Source of the DNA: Planctomycetia bacterium
Lineage (GTDB): Bacteria > Planctomycetota > Phycisphaerae > UBA1845 > UTPLA1
Direction of reading: 5' to 3'
Assembly (NCBI GenBank): GCA_015075745.1
Contig: JABTTW010000002.1
Coordinates: 820,453 to 884,452 of the forward strand
Length of the DNA stretch: 64,000 bases
Below, piece after piece: positions 1-9,133 of the stretch (its first letter is position 1; each line of letters begins with the position of its first letter). Below the pieces are notes generated by a model that saw only the letters and a program-made list of their open reading frames with translations, made no database searches and was not told the origin of the DNA. Both the position numbers and the translations under genes were made by a program.

Positions 1-250
1 CCGCAATTGTGCGGACAGGCCCCGGCATGCCTCGCGGCGACGCGGCGGAGACCGAGTCGGAACGCGACTTCGTTCGAGCGCGCCGTGTCATCACCCTCAC
101 ACCCTCTTGCGAAATCTCGATCCAGCCGTCCGGCGAAGATCGCGGCGGCCGCCGCGACCTTGCGCACTGCGAGCGGGCCATGATAAGGCTCAGGGGTGGA
201 AGATTGAACGCGCGAAGATGTGACGAACCGCCGCGGCCCCCGAAAAACAG
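1..250. other. left edge, no assignable gene
   Basis: No confident gene is visible. On the minus strand a frame is open from an ATG at 181 through the left edge, with a basic, Arg/Ser-rich start. It could be the 5' end of a gene lying mostly outside the window, but it has no recognisable domain and no well-placed ribosome binding site. It does not look like the start of rsmH, the usual gene after mraZ. Confidence 0.3.
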
Positions 251-286
251 GGCAGCCCGGTCACCGTCCATGGTGATCGGGCAGCC
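251..286 (-). terminator. rho-independent terminator downstream of mraZ
   Basis: Reading the minus strand, a 15-bp stem (arms 251-265 and 272-286, one mismatch and one G-U pair, 6-nt loop) is followed after two bases by TGTTTTT. No T-run follows on the plus strand, so it acts on minus-strand transcripts. It lies about 415 bp beyond the mraZ stop with no gene between. Confidence 0.7.
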
Positions 287-700
287 TCAACGCGTTGAAT
301 CGCATCGCCCAGCCACATTTCGTCGGCGTGCGAAACGAATCGAGGTCATCGCCGGCAACAAGACTACTTCCACCCGCGGCGGCACTCTTTTGTCAGACTG
401 ATTTGGCGGCACGGGATGCAGCGCCTCGATCGCTGACGGCGAGTACACCCATTGTCTGCCGAATCAGTAAAAGAAGTCCGTATCGGGGGCCGCGCCCTTG
501 CTTTGCAAAATGCCCTGTTTTCGTTCGTTCCGATCCACTCGCGTTGCTATTCCGGCGACCTTCAGCCGTCCGTGTCCCGCCGCCGGAAACTTGATTGCCA
601 GGTAGAGATAGTGGGCGGAAGGAGGCCCTCATCCGGTACTCCTTCCGCGCCACCTCACTCGAAACTACCTCACCCGGGTGAACACCGCGCCACCCGTTGG
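287..700. other. gene-free stretch between mraZ and its terminator
   Basis: About 410 bp with no convincing coding frame on either strand; the short open frames here lack start signals and recognisable sequence. If mraZ transcription runs to the terminator at 251-286, this would be a long 3' untranslated region. A small RNA cannot be excluded. Confidence 0.4.
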
Positions 701-1192
701 TCAGGTTTCACCGGCCTCTCGGCCGGGTTGCCGCCGTGCCTGTTTGTATGCCTCGCGCGCCTTCTGCTGAATCTCGTGGAACTTGGTCCATCGCTCATCC
801 AGCTTCTTGTCGAAGTCATCGCGTCGGCATATCTCTACGTGATCCCGTACACCACTGATCACGACCTCCCGACCAATTTCCGATCTCTTGACCATGCGGT
901 CGGGCAGAAGGATTCGTCCCTGGCCGTCGAGTTCTACGAACTCGGCCAGCGGGAAATAGATCTCATCGAAATCGAGCTGATTCTGGTCAGGGATGAGGCT
1001 GGACTCCGCGAACTCGGAGAGGGCCTCGAAGTGACGTTCTGTATAGAGCCAAAGAGTTCCCGACTGACGGCCGGGGACGACGTAGAAACCGTCACCATCC
1101 CGATCCCGATTCCACCGAGCTCGCAGCTTCGAAGGAATCGAGAGGCGATTTTTCTCGTCGATGGCATGCTCATAGTGCCCTGCGAAAACCAT
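701..1192 (-). CDS. mraZ: transcriptional regulator MraZ
   Basis: A 163-residue MraZ protein, the conserved DNA-binding regulator that normally heads the division and cell-wall (dcw) cluster and represses its own promoter. Two SpoVT/AbrB-like MraZ repeats are visible. The first holds HAIDEKNRLSIPSKLR at about residues 9-24; the second holds VELDGQGRILLPDRM at about 87-101. A basic C-terminal extension of about 25 residues follows. The ATG is chosen because the family domain starts a few residues later, although no clear Shine-Dalgarno sequence precedes it. The upstream region has TGGGN boxes typical of MraZ autoregulation. No rsmH or other dcw gene follows; a terminator does. Confidence 0.93.
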   Translation of the reverse strand: MVFAGHYEHAIDEKNRLSIPSKLRARWNRDRDGDGFYVVPGRQSGTLWLYTERHFEALSEFAESSLIPDQNQLDFDEIYFPLAEFVELDGQGRILLPDRMVKRSEIGREVVISGVRDHVEICRRDDFDKKLDERWTKFHEIQQKAREAYKQARRQPGREAGET

Positions 1193-1213
1193 CCAAAAAC
1201 CGCCATTTCATTC

Positions 1214-1239
1214 ACCCATTTCATCCCACTTGATGGGAT
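1214..1239 (-). promoter_or_regulatory. MraZ operator boxes
   Basis: On the minus strand, TGGGA (1224-1228) and TGGGT (1214-1218) are direct repeats separated by exactly 5 nt, the spacing known for MraZ binding boxes. The first also forms a palindrome, ATCCCA-N5-TGGGAT, across 1223-1239. They lie 22-47 bp upstream of the mraZ ATG. This suggests autorepression. Confidence 0.7.
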
Positions 1240-1240
1240 T

Positions 1241-1271
1241 ACTCTACACTAAACCACATTCCGCTTGCAAG
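1241..1271 (-). promoter_or_regulatory. possible mraZ promoter
   Basis: On the minus strand TTGCAA is followed after 18 nt by TAGAGT, placing a transcription start just upstream of the TGGG boxes, so that MraZ bound there would block the polymerase. The match to the sigma-70 consensus is moderate. Confidence 0.35.
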
Positions 1272-1400
1272 CGAATTTCTCAAATAATTCTTGGGCAGAG
1301 TCACTCCAAACTCGTCGCTCACGAAAGTTTATTCGCTGTAAGAATTTGCAGATCGGAAGGTTCAAAAATCACAAGCAGCGATGCGACCCGAACGCTCGAT

Positions 1401-2495
1401 TTAGCTTCCGAGCAACCGGTCGTAGACGTGCATCCATTGCGCAGCGACCCGGGCCAGATCGTGCCGCTGCTCAACCCGGGCGATGGCCGCTTCGCTTCGC
1501 CGGGAGGCCCCCACGGGATCGCTCAGGACACGGCCGATGGCCCCGGCAAAGGCCGCTGGATCACCCACCGGGGCAAGCAGGCCGTGCTGATCGTGGGTGA
1601 TCAGTTCTCGACAAGGACCGATATCGCTTGCGACCACGGGGCAACGACATGCCATCGCCTCGAGCAGCACGTTGGGGCATCCTTCGGTACGAGAAGTGAG
1701 TACGAGGCAGCTTGCCGCCTTGAGCCACCGAGGCACTTCATTTGACCAGCCAGGCAGCAGAAAAAGCTCCGGCGACCCGCCGTCTCGAATGGACTTCATC
1801 AATGCGCTTCGCTCGGGACCATCGCCGACCAGAACGGCCTGCACGTGGCGCCCTGCGGCGACGACGCGAACGGCGCTTACGAATGTCGCTAAATCCTTGA
1901 CGCGATCCATCCGCCCCACCCAAAGGATGATGGGCACATCCGGGGAAATGCCGAAGCTCGCGCGATCAATCGGCTCGGCCGACTCAAATGCCGCGAGTTC
2001 GATGCCGTTGGGAATGACCGCCAGCCGATCGGGCGAAAACGCGAGCTCATTTTCAAGGTGGGCCGCCACTGCCAGACCGTTGGCAACGTGGAGACTCGAG
2101 AGACCCGCCGTCGCCCACTCGCCCCACCGATGCCAGGCGCGCTCGATTTCGATGGTGACGGTCGAGGTGATGATCGGCCGCGGGCGATCGCAGCGTCCCA
2201 TGAGCCGGGCCGCCACGTTCGCATGGAACAGCGAGGCGTGGATCAGATCGGGGTCGAATCGGCGGACGATCTTTGCAAAGCGCCACAGGCAGGAGACGTC
2301 CAGGCCGCCCCTGCCTCCGCAGGCAAACACTTCAATGCCCGCCGCCGAGAGCTCGTCGCTCAGAGGGCCGGGCGTCGTCAGGCATCCCACAATCGGCGTA
2401 ACGCCGAGATCGCGCAGACGCAGCACCAGCCGGCACAATCGAAGGGGAAGTCCGCCGCGCTGCAGGTCGGTCGAGAGATACAGGACGCGGGGCAT
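1401..2495 (-). CDS. GT4-family glycosyltransferase
   Basis: A 364-residue GT-B glycosyltransferase of family 4, transferring a sugar from an activated donor to an unidentified acceptor such as an envelope polysaccharide or lipid. The N-terminal lobe begins RVLYLSTDLQRGG, with the Gly-rich acceptor-side loop. The C-terminal donor lobe has VIPNGIEL, WVGRMDRVKD, and the E-x7-E nucleotide-sugar motif in EGCPNVLLEAMACRCPVVAS. The ATG at 2495 is preferred over an upstream in-frame start because it lies 11 nt after the stop of the giant coiled-coil gene, so the two are probably co-transcribed. No signal peptide; likely cytoplasmic or peripheral at the membrane. Confidence 0.85.
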   Translation of the reverse strand: MPRVLYLSTDLQRGGLPLRLCRLVLRLRDLGVTPIVGCLTTPGPLSDELSAAGIEVFACGGRGGLDVSCLWRFAKIVRRFDPDLIHASLFHANVAARLMGRCDRPRPIITSTVTIEIERAWHRWGEWATAGLSSLHVANGLAVAAHLENELAFSPDRLAVIPNGIELAAFESAEPIDRASFGISPDVPIILWVGRMDRVKDLATFVSAVRVVAAGRHVQAVLVGDGPERSALMKSIRDGGSPELFLLPGWSNEVPRWLKAASCLVLTSRTEGCPNVLLEAMACRCPVVASDIGPCRELITHDQHGLLAPVGDPAAFAGAIGRVLSDPVGASRRSEAAIARVEQRHDLARVAAQWMHVYDRLLGS

Positions 2496-2506
2496 GGATC
2501 GCCGAC

Positions 2507-5500
2507 TCAACGGCCGACCGGAATCGGCACCGGCGTGCGACGGGGAGACCGCATCGCCCATGAAATCAGCAGCACGAGTGCGAAGACGCCGGCGCCGATG
2601 GCGAAGGCGGGCCCGCGCTTGCCCGGGTCGAACATGGGCGGATACACGGCGGCGGTGGCCTGGTAGTTGGGAATCCGTGCGGACTTGGCGGCGGCGGCGG
2701 TGACTTTGGCGATCTCGTCGTCCATCGCGGCGATCTTCGCCTCGGCGGCGACGATCTTTTTCTGGCCGTCGGCGATTTGATCCTGAAGGCCCTTGAGCTC
2801 TGCCATGGCTGTGGCATCGTCGGCGGCGACCTCGTCAATTCGCAGGAACTCGTCGGAGAGGACCTCGTGACGACGGGTGGCGGAATCGGCGGCCTCCTTC
2901 AGAGCGAGGTGCTCGGCCTTGGACTGCTCCTGCCTCTGGGCGACCAACTCGGCGGTGACCTTCTCCCTGTGGCGAACCTTCAACTGCTCGATGCGCGGCG
3001 CGAGGTCGCGGACTGAATCGCAGGCGGCGCGCAGGACGAGGTTGTATTGAGGGACGACGTTGCGAGCGATGACGATCCACGCGTTTCTGGCTTCCAGACC
3101 GGCGTGGGCCAGGCTGGTCAACTCATTCTGAATCACGCGGCGCTTGGTCATCTCCTCGCCTTCGCGGCCGATCGCGTCGGCCCGGTCGGCCGCGGCGCTG
3201 AACGGGACGCGCGAGTCACCGTAGAAATTGCGAACGAGGAGTTCCGCTTTGGCCTGATACTCGAGCAGCAGGCCGGGATCACTGGTGCGCGGCCAGCCGG
3301 TGATCTTGTCGGTGAGCTCCGTCCACTGGCCCTGAAATTCGTCGGCGAGTACGGCATACTCGGCCAGGTCTTTCGCGATCGAGTCGAGTTCGCCGCGTAT
3401 CTCGGCATTCGACTGAATCTCTATCTGGTGTTTGACGGCCTCGCGCATCTCGCCGATGGACGCCTTGAGCTTTTCAAACGGCTCGGCGGCCTCGCCGATG
3501 GTCTTGTCCAATTCCTTGAAGCACTCCTTGGACTTGGCGTTGCGCTCGCGGAGGGCCTCGGTCAGTTCGACGTCCTTTTGATAGGAAGCGGCGAGCTGCG
3601 AATCCGACGGATAGACCGGCGCGTCGGAGGGAGGCGACGCCTCGAACTGCGCCAGGGCGGCCTTGGCCTTGGAGATATCCGCAATGGCCGCGGAGATTTG
3701 AATCTTCAGATCTTCCTTGCGTTTGCGCACGGCCTCGACGTCGCGCCCTGACAGGACCGCGGCACGCTGCTGGAGGCGATCGATGTCCGCACGCGCTAAA
3801 GCAAGGGCATCTTCCTGACTCTTCCTGGATGTTTGAAGATCGGTGATTTGCTGAGTGAAGCGCTGGGGCATCGCGGAATCGCGGCTCAAGTATTGCTGGA
3901 GAGACGCACCGACGGCGCTGAGCCATCGACCCGCGGCAGCCTCGTTCTCTGGAAGCACGCTCGCATTCAGGGCAATGGCATCGCCGGAATCGGCAACAGT
4001 CATCTTGAGCGATCCATCGGCGATGAGCGACTTGACGTCCACCCCTGCGGACGCGGAGGCCTGACGGAGCCAGGCATCATCGGTACTCACTGTTTGCAGC
4101 GCAGTCGCCGGAACAATCGCGTTTGGCCCGCCCTGCGGCAGGACCAGACGCCCGGTCACCTGAACTTCGCGAACCGGCAACCACATGTACCACAGGGATG
4201 AGGTCGCACCGAGGGCGAGGGCCGCGATCACCGTGAGGACGCTGGTGAATCGGGTGCGCGATGGAACGCCGGAGGGAATCGCCGCTCCAGCGGGACGAAT
4301 CGCCTCGGGCCAGGCATCGGCGGCAAGGAACGGCTCCTCGTGCGCAGCATCGGCATCACCCGGCGCGAGATCGAAGGGATCGTAATCCTGGCCCGCCTTA
4401 ATCGGCGTGCGATGCGAAGAGCTGGGCGCATCCGCCTCTTCTTCCAAGAGCCCGAGTTCGGAATCTTCGTCCTGTCGCTTGTCATCGACCCGCGCGGCAT
4501 TTTGCAGGGTGGTGCGCTCGCGGCGCAGGGCGGCCTGCTCTTCGCGTACGGCAGCCTGACGTCGGCGAAGGTCCTCAAGCTCTGAATCGAGACGGCATCG
4601 CTTCTGCTCCAGCTCCGCTTCGTCGATCTCACGACGGCGAACCACCTCGCGCTCCATCTCTTCCTGCTGCTGGCGCGTCTCCGCCTTGAGCGATTCGAGT
4701 CGCTTGCGGAAGTCGGCTTCGGCCGCTTCAAGCTGAAGGCGAACGGTGCGTTCGGCGTCCTCTTCCTGGCGCGCGCGCTCGTGGAATATCTTGGCGCCTT
4801 GCGATCTTGAAGCCTCAAGCTCCGCTTCGAGCTTGGCCCGGAGGCGTTCCAGCTCTTCGGCCTCGCGGTCGAGCTCACGCCGGCGAAATTCCGTCTCTTC
4901 GGCGGCGCGTCGCACGCGCTGGTCGGCCTCAGCCATCTCTTCGGCCCTTGCGGCGATGGCGCGCTCGCGATCCGTCAGGGCCTCGTCGCGGGATTGAACC
5001 TCCGCGGCCATTTCGCGTGCCCGCTGGGTCATGATGGCAAGCTCGCTCGAGGCGTCGCGGTGATCGCGCTCGGCGGCCTCAAGCTCCATGCGACGTCGAT
5101 TCCAGTCCGACTGCTCCCGGGCGACCTGCTCGCGGAATGATTCGATCTCTCGGGCCCGCTCTTCGAGGTGCGCCTCGCGCGCTGCAAGGCGGCGGTCGAT
5201 CTCCTGGAAGTTTGACTCGGATGCTGACGCTGACTGCAGCGACTTGGAAGACTCGGCCTGCTCGCGAATGAAACCGTCGCGATCGGCGGCGAGTTGTCGG
5301 CGGTCCTTTTCCAGTTGGCCGCGCTCGTGCGAGATGGCGGAGCGCTCGCGCTTGGCGGCTTCGAGTTCCTCGTTCAAAGTTCTGAGGCGCGCGTCCACCG
5401 TGGCGGCGTCCGTGGCCAGTTTCGCCTTGCGCTCGCGGAGCCGCTCGGCCTTTTCCACGAGGGCACGACGAAGCTCCTCCGTCTCGGTGATGCGACGCGA

Positions 5501-8500
5501 AAGCTCACCGCGAACCTCCTCGGCCTCCTGACGCGCGGCTGCCACGGTCGAGCGCTCCTCGGAAAGCGATCGCTCCTGTGACTTCACGGCGGACAGAGTG
5601 CGGTCCAGATCGGCCTGGGCCTTGCGGACTTCGGTATCGCGGGCGGTGAGGTCGTTTTTCTCGCGCTCAAGACGAGCCAGGCCGGCGGTGATTTCCTCCC
5701 GCAGTTTCTCGCAGGTCTCCCGTTCAGCGGAGAGTCGCTGCGACTCCGCACGAACGGCAATCTCCTGCTCGCCCAGCGACCGCCGGGCCTCGTTGATGCG
5801 AGCGCGCTCCTCTTTGGTCGCCGCTTCCTTTGCGTCGATCTCCGCCTTTCGGCGATCGATGTCCTGGCGGAGCTGAAGGAGCTCCTGGGCCTGCTCTTCC
5901 TGGTGCTTTTCGATTTCGGTGAGCCGGAGTCGCTCAGATTCGTGATCGGCGGCGGCGCGGCGCAGTCGCTCCTCGACTTCTCGCGCCTCGGTCAAGCGCT
6001 GCGCTACGCGATCCTCGCGATCGCGCAGCTCGGCCTCCTTGGACTCGAGACCCTCCCGGATGGCGTCCAGCTCGTTGCGATGGTTCTCGTGTTCGCGCGC
6101 CTCTTTTTGCGCGGCGGAGATTCGATTCTGAAGCTCCCGCTCCTGCCGCTTGACCGCCTCGGCGCGGGCCTCGGCGTCTGCGCGGATTCGCTGATACTCT
6201 TCCGTTTTCTCGGCGATGTCTTCCAGCCGGGCGCGCTTTTCGAGGACTTCCTGAGACTCGGCCTCGACCTGCCGCTTGAATTGCCGGATGTCATCAAGCC
6301 GCGATTCGAGCGACTTTTCGCGCGTCGCCAACTCCGCATAACGGGCTGCGACCGCCGCCTGCTCGTCGTGCAGACGACCCTCGGCGGCTTTGATTTCGGC
6401 GAGCCGGGCTTCGATCTCCGAGGCGCGCTGCCGTGCGACCTGCGCGGCCTGATTGATCTCGGCCTCCTGCTTTCGCAGGGCTTCATGGGCTTCGTTGATT
6501 TCCTGCTCGACCTCGTTCGTTCGCCTTTGCCAGGCCTCGTACTTGCGCTCGCGGGCGGCAAGCTCGGTCTGCGTCTCTTCGATGGCGGCGCTGCGGGCTT
6601 CCAACTGGGCGTATTTGCCGCGAATCTCGGTCTCGCGGGCGGCCAGGCCGTCGCCGTGGCGCTTCACTTCGCCTTCGTGGCGGGTGAGTTCGACTTCGCG
6701 CTCGGCAATCTCACGGCCGCGCGCGTCGAGCGCTTCACGCAGCGACGTGAGCTCCGCCTCGCGTTCCTGAGTCTGCTCGGCAATCCGCTGATGCGAGGCC
6801 TTCGCCTCTTCGGCAAGCTTTTCACGCTCAATCTTGGCGAGCTCGGCAAGCTCCTTGGCCTTGGCGCGGAGCTCGGCGACGCGCGACTCTCGCTCCTTGC
6901 TGAATTCGTCCTTCTTCTGGCGCAGCTCCATCTCGTGGGCGGCGAGCTGCTGCATGTGTTCTTCGAGTTCCTGGCGGCGACCGGCGATCTCGTCTTCGAC
7001 CTCGGCCATGCGCGAGGCCGCGGCGCGATCCAACTCGGCGACGCGGCGAGAAAGAATGGAGATGCGGCTTTCGAGGTCTTTGCGCTTCGCTTCGTGCTGC
7101 TGCTCGATCTCCGCGGTGCGCTGACGCGCTTCCCGCTCGAGGTCTTCCAACTGCGTGCCGGCCTGACGATCCAGTTCGGCTGCGCGATCGGCAAGCTGCT
7201 TCTGCTTGCGATCCATCTCGGCGCTGCGATCTTCCAGCTCCTTGATGCGCGCTTGAAACTCGGATTGGCGGCGCTGCTGAAGATCCTTGAACTCGGCTTC
7301 CCGCTCGGCGAGCTCGCGTTCCTTTAACTCCATCTTGCGCTGAAGCGTCGCGGCGCCCTGTTCGATCTGATCCAGCCGGGCGTCGGTCGCCTGCTGCAAC
7401 TCGGACTGGCGGCGCTGAAAGGCCTTTTCCCTTGCCTCTAAATCCGCCTGCCGCGTGGTGAAATCGCGTTCATGCTCGGCTCGTTTGGCCTGCACGGCGC
7501 GTTCAACCTCGGCGAACTTCGCGGCGGCAGTCTTCTCCGCCTCGGCGAGCTTCGCGGCGACGGACCTCTCGGCCTCGGCGAGCTTCGCAGCGACCGTCTT
7601 TTCCGTCTCGGCCTCGCGCTGAACCAGGGCGCGCTGGCGGGCATCAATGTCGGACTGCTTCTGGATCGCCTCGCGCTCGACCTGCGACAGGCGGTCGCGC
7701 GCGGCGCGATCGGTCTGGGACTCGCGGCGCATGAGTTCCTGCTGGCGGGACTCAAGCTGGGTTTGAAGCTCGGCGGTCTGCCTGCGGTATTCCTCGATGC
7801 GCTCGTTGGCGGTGCGCTCGATCTGTGCTTCTCGTTCGGCAATGGCCTTCTGCCGGGCCTCGAGTTGAAACTGTCGCTCGGAGAACTCTTTCTCAAGGTC
7901 GCTTCGGCGGGACTGGAGCTGCTTTTCAAGCTGAGCCTCCCGCTCGGCCAGGATCCGCGACTTATGTTCCAGTTGCTGCTGAAGCGTGGCGGCCCCGCGC
8001 TCGATCTGCTCGAGTCGGGCCCCCGCCGCCTTTTGCAGGTCGGTCTTCTGCTGTTCGATGAAGGCCTTGTTGGCCTCTTCGATCGCGGCCTGTCGTCCTT
8101 CAAGCTCCGCGCGATGGCGATTCAGTTCTTCGCGCTCGGCGGCCAGTTCTTTCCGCTGACGAGAGATTTCCTCGTCGATGGCGCGCTGTCGCTGCTCGGC
8201 GAGGCTGCTCAGCTCGCGGGCCTTGCGCTCGAGTTGCGTTTGGTAGCCTCGCAGTCGCTCGCGCTCCTGCGACAGGGCGGACTTAATCTTCTCAGCGCGC
8301 TGATCGAGGGCCTGTTGGGCTCGAACGACGCGCTGTTTGAGTTCGTCGGATTTGGAATTGCGACCGTTGCCGCCGGTGTTACCGTGGCCGCCGCCCGCCG
8401 AGGGCTTGCCGGATGCGGAGGCATTGGGAACCGTCGAACCGCGGGGCGCGGAATGCGAGTCTTTGGACTGTGCAGCGGCGAGGTCGCCGGTCGCGGATAG

Positions 8501-8938
8501 CTTGGCCATGGTGGCGCCCCTGCCCCCGGAGGAGTAGTTTACCGGCTCGCGGCGGAACTGCGATGCACTAAAAGCCGAGGGCATGCTGGAGCCCATCTGC
8601 CATTGGCCGGTATGCAGCCTCATTAAATCCGGCGTTTTGGCGGGTTGGCGACCGAATGCGGACGGGGCGGCATGTGACGGTGACGGTGCGACCCCGGCGA
8701 TGGAGGCCCCGCCGGCAAGAGCCTCAAGGGCCGACGCCTCGTCGGGATACTGCTCCGCCCATGATCGGGCCTCGGACAAGTGCGAGGAGACGCGGCGAAG
8801 CCGGTCCAGGTCACGCGCCATCTGAGCCTGAAGCTCGTTGCGGGCGTCGCTCAGGACGGGCAGCCCGGAGTCGGTGACTTCGGAGGGCTGTTCGGCGCGA
8901 TCGTGACCGAACTGCGGCGATTCATTCGGATGATTCAT
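2507..8938 (-). CDS. giant coiled-coil protein with two C-terminal membrane segments
   Basis: About 2143 residues. Residues 1-190 are low-complexity (Ser, Gly, Pro, Ala). About 190-1500 are nearly continuous charged heptad coiled coil rich in E, R, Q, K and A. A membrane segment (SVLTVIAALALGATSSLWYM) lies near 1570. A second coiled-coil-rich stretch of about 520 residues leads to a final membrane segment (FAIGAGVFALVLLISWAM) near 2110 and a short basic tail. This suggests a long cytoplasmic rod and an extracytoplasmic hairpin between two membrane spans, reminiscent of Wzz-type topology; no Wzz homology is claimed. The ATG at 8938 is chosen because GGAGG lies 10 nt upstream; an upstream TTG has none. 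Function unknown; a scaffold or cytoskeletal role is an inference. The long antisense frames over this gene are compositional shadows. Confidence 0.85.
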   Translation of the reverse strand: MNHPNESPQFGHDRAEQPSEVTDSGLPVLSDARNELQAQMARDLDRLRRVSSHLSEARSWAEQYPDEASALEALAGGASIAGVAPSPSHAAPSAFGRQPAKTPDLMRLHTGQWQMGSSMPSAFSASQFRREPVNYSSGGRGATMAKLSATGDLAAAQSKDSHSAPRGSTVPNASASGKPSAGGGHGNTGGNGRNSKSDELKQRVVRAQQALDQRAEKIKSALSQERERLRGYQTQLERKARELSSLAEQRQRAIDEEISRQRKELAAEREELNRHRAELEGRQAAIEEANKAFIEQQKTDLQKAAGARLEQIERGAATLQQQLEHKSRILAEREAQLEKQLQSRRSDLEKEFSERQFQLEARQKAIAEREAQIERTANERIEEYRRQTAELQTQLESRQQELMRRESQTDRAARDRLSQVEREAIQKQSDIDARQRALVQREAETEKTVAAKLAEAERSVAAKLAEAEKTAAAKFAEVERAVQAKRAEHERDFTTRQADLEAREKAFQRRQSELQQATDARLDQIEQGAATLQRKMELKERELAEREAEFKDLQQRRQSEFQARIKELEDRSAEMDRKQKQLADRAAELDRQAGTQLEDLEREARQRTAEIEQQHEAKRKDLESRISILSRRVAELDRAAASRMAEVEDEIAGRRQELEEHMQQLAAHEMELRQKKDEFSKERESRVAELRAKAKELAELAKIEREKLAEEAKASHQRIAEQTQEREAELTSLREALDARGREIAEREVELTRHEGEVKRHGDGLAARETEIRGKYAQLEARSAAIEETQTELAARERKYEAWQRRTNEVEQEINEAHEALRKQEAEINQAAQVARQRASEIEARLAEIKAAEGRLHDEQAAVAARYAELATREKSLESRLDDIRQFKRQVEAESQEVLEKRARLEDIAEKTEEYQRIRADAEARAEAVKRQERELQNRISAAQKEAREHENHRNELDAIREGLESKEAELRDREDRVAQRLTEAREVEERLRRAAADHESERLRLTEIEKHQEEQAQELLQLRQDIDRRKAEIDAKEAATKEERARINEARRSLGEQEIAVRAESQRLSAERETCEKLREEITAGLARLEREKNDLTARDTEVRKAQADLDRTLSAVKSQERSLSEERSTVAAARQEAEEVRGELSRRITETEELRRALVEKAERLRERKAKLATDAATVDARLRTLNEELEAAKRERSAISHERGQLEKDRRQLAADRDGFIREQAESSKSLQSASASESNFQEIDRRLAAREAHLEERAREIESFREQVAREQSDWNRRRMELEAAERDHRDASSELAIMTQRAREMAAEVQSRDEALTDRERAIAARAEEMAEADQRVRRAAEETEFRRRELDREAEELERLRAKLEAELEASRSQGAKIFHERARQEEDAERTVRLQLEAAEADFRKRLESLKAETRQQQEEMEREVVRRREIDEAELEQKRCRLDSELEDLRRRQAAVREEQAALRRERTTLQNAARVDDKRQDEDSELGLLEEEADAPSSSHRTPIKAGQDYDPFDLAPGDADAAHEEPFLAADAWPEAIRPAGAAIPSGVPSRTRFTSVLTVIAALALGATSSLWYMWLPVREVQVTGRLVLPQGGPNAIVPATALQTVSTDDAWLRQASASAGVDVKSLIADGSLKMTVADSGDAIALNASVLPENEAAAGRWLSAVGASLQQYLSRDSAMPQRFTQQITDLQTSRKSQEDALALARADIDRLQQRAAVLSGRDVEAVRKRKEDLKIQISAAIADISKAKAALAQFEASPPSDAPVYPSDSQLAASYQKDVELTEALRERNAKSKECFKELDKTIGEAAEPFEKLKASIGEMREAVKHQIEIQSNAEIRGELDSIAKDLAEYAVLADEFQGQWTELTDKITGWPRTSDPGLLLEYQAKAELLVRNFYGDSRVPFSAAADRADAIGREGEEMTKRRVIQNELTSLAHAGLEARNAWIVIARNVVPQYNLVLRAACDSVRDLAPRIEQLKVRHREKVTAELVAQRQEQSKAEHLALKEAADSATRRHEVLSDEFLRIDEVAADDATAMAELKGLQDQIADGQKKIVAAEAKIAAMDDEIAKVTAAAAKSARIPNYQATAAVYPPMFDPGKRGPAFAIGAGVFALVLLISWAMRSPRRTPVPIPVGR

Positions 8939-9133
8939 CGCTGGAAGACCTCCGCCTCCGGCTGATTGCAACAAGACAAAGACGACCGCGTCAGCGTGTC
9001 GTCGGTTAAAGTTCTCGATCGGAGCAACACTCCGGCCACCGCCCTATGCCTATCCCAGCTTTTCGCCATTCGAGCTCGCTCCGCGATGCTGCACATGGTC
9101 AACCGACAGGCGTGGGCTGATCGAGGCAACTCC

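Noticed and set aside
5903..8500. Long plus-strand frames with Leu/Phe/Gly-rich, membrane-like translations
   Set aside because: Antisense to the Glu/Arg coiled coil of the giant protein; the hydrophobic look is the mirror of charged codons.
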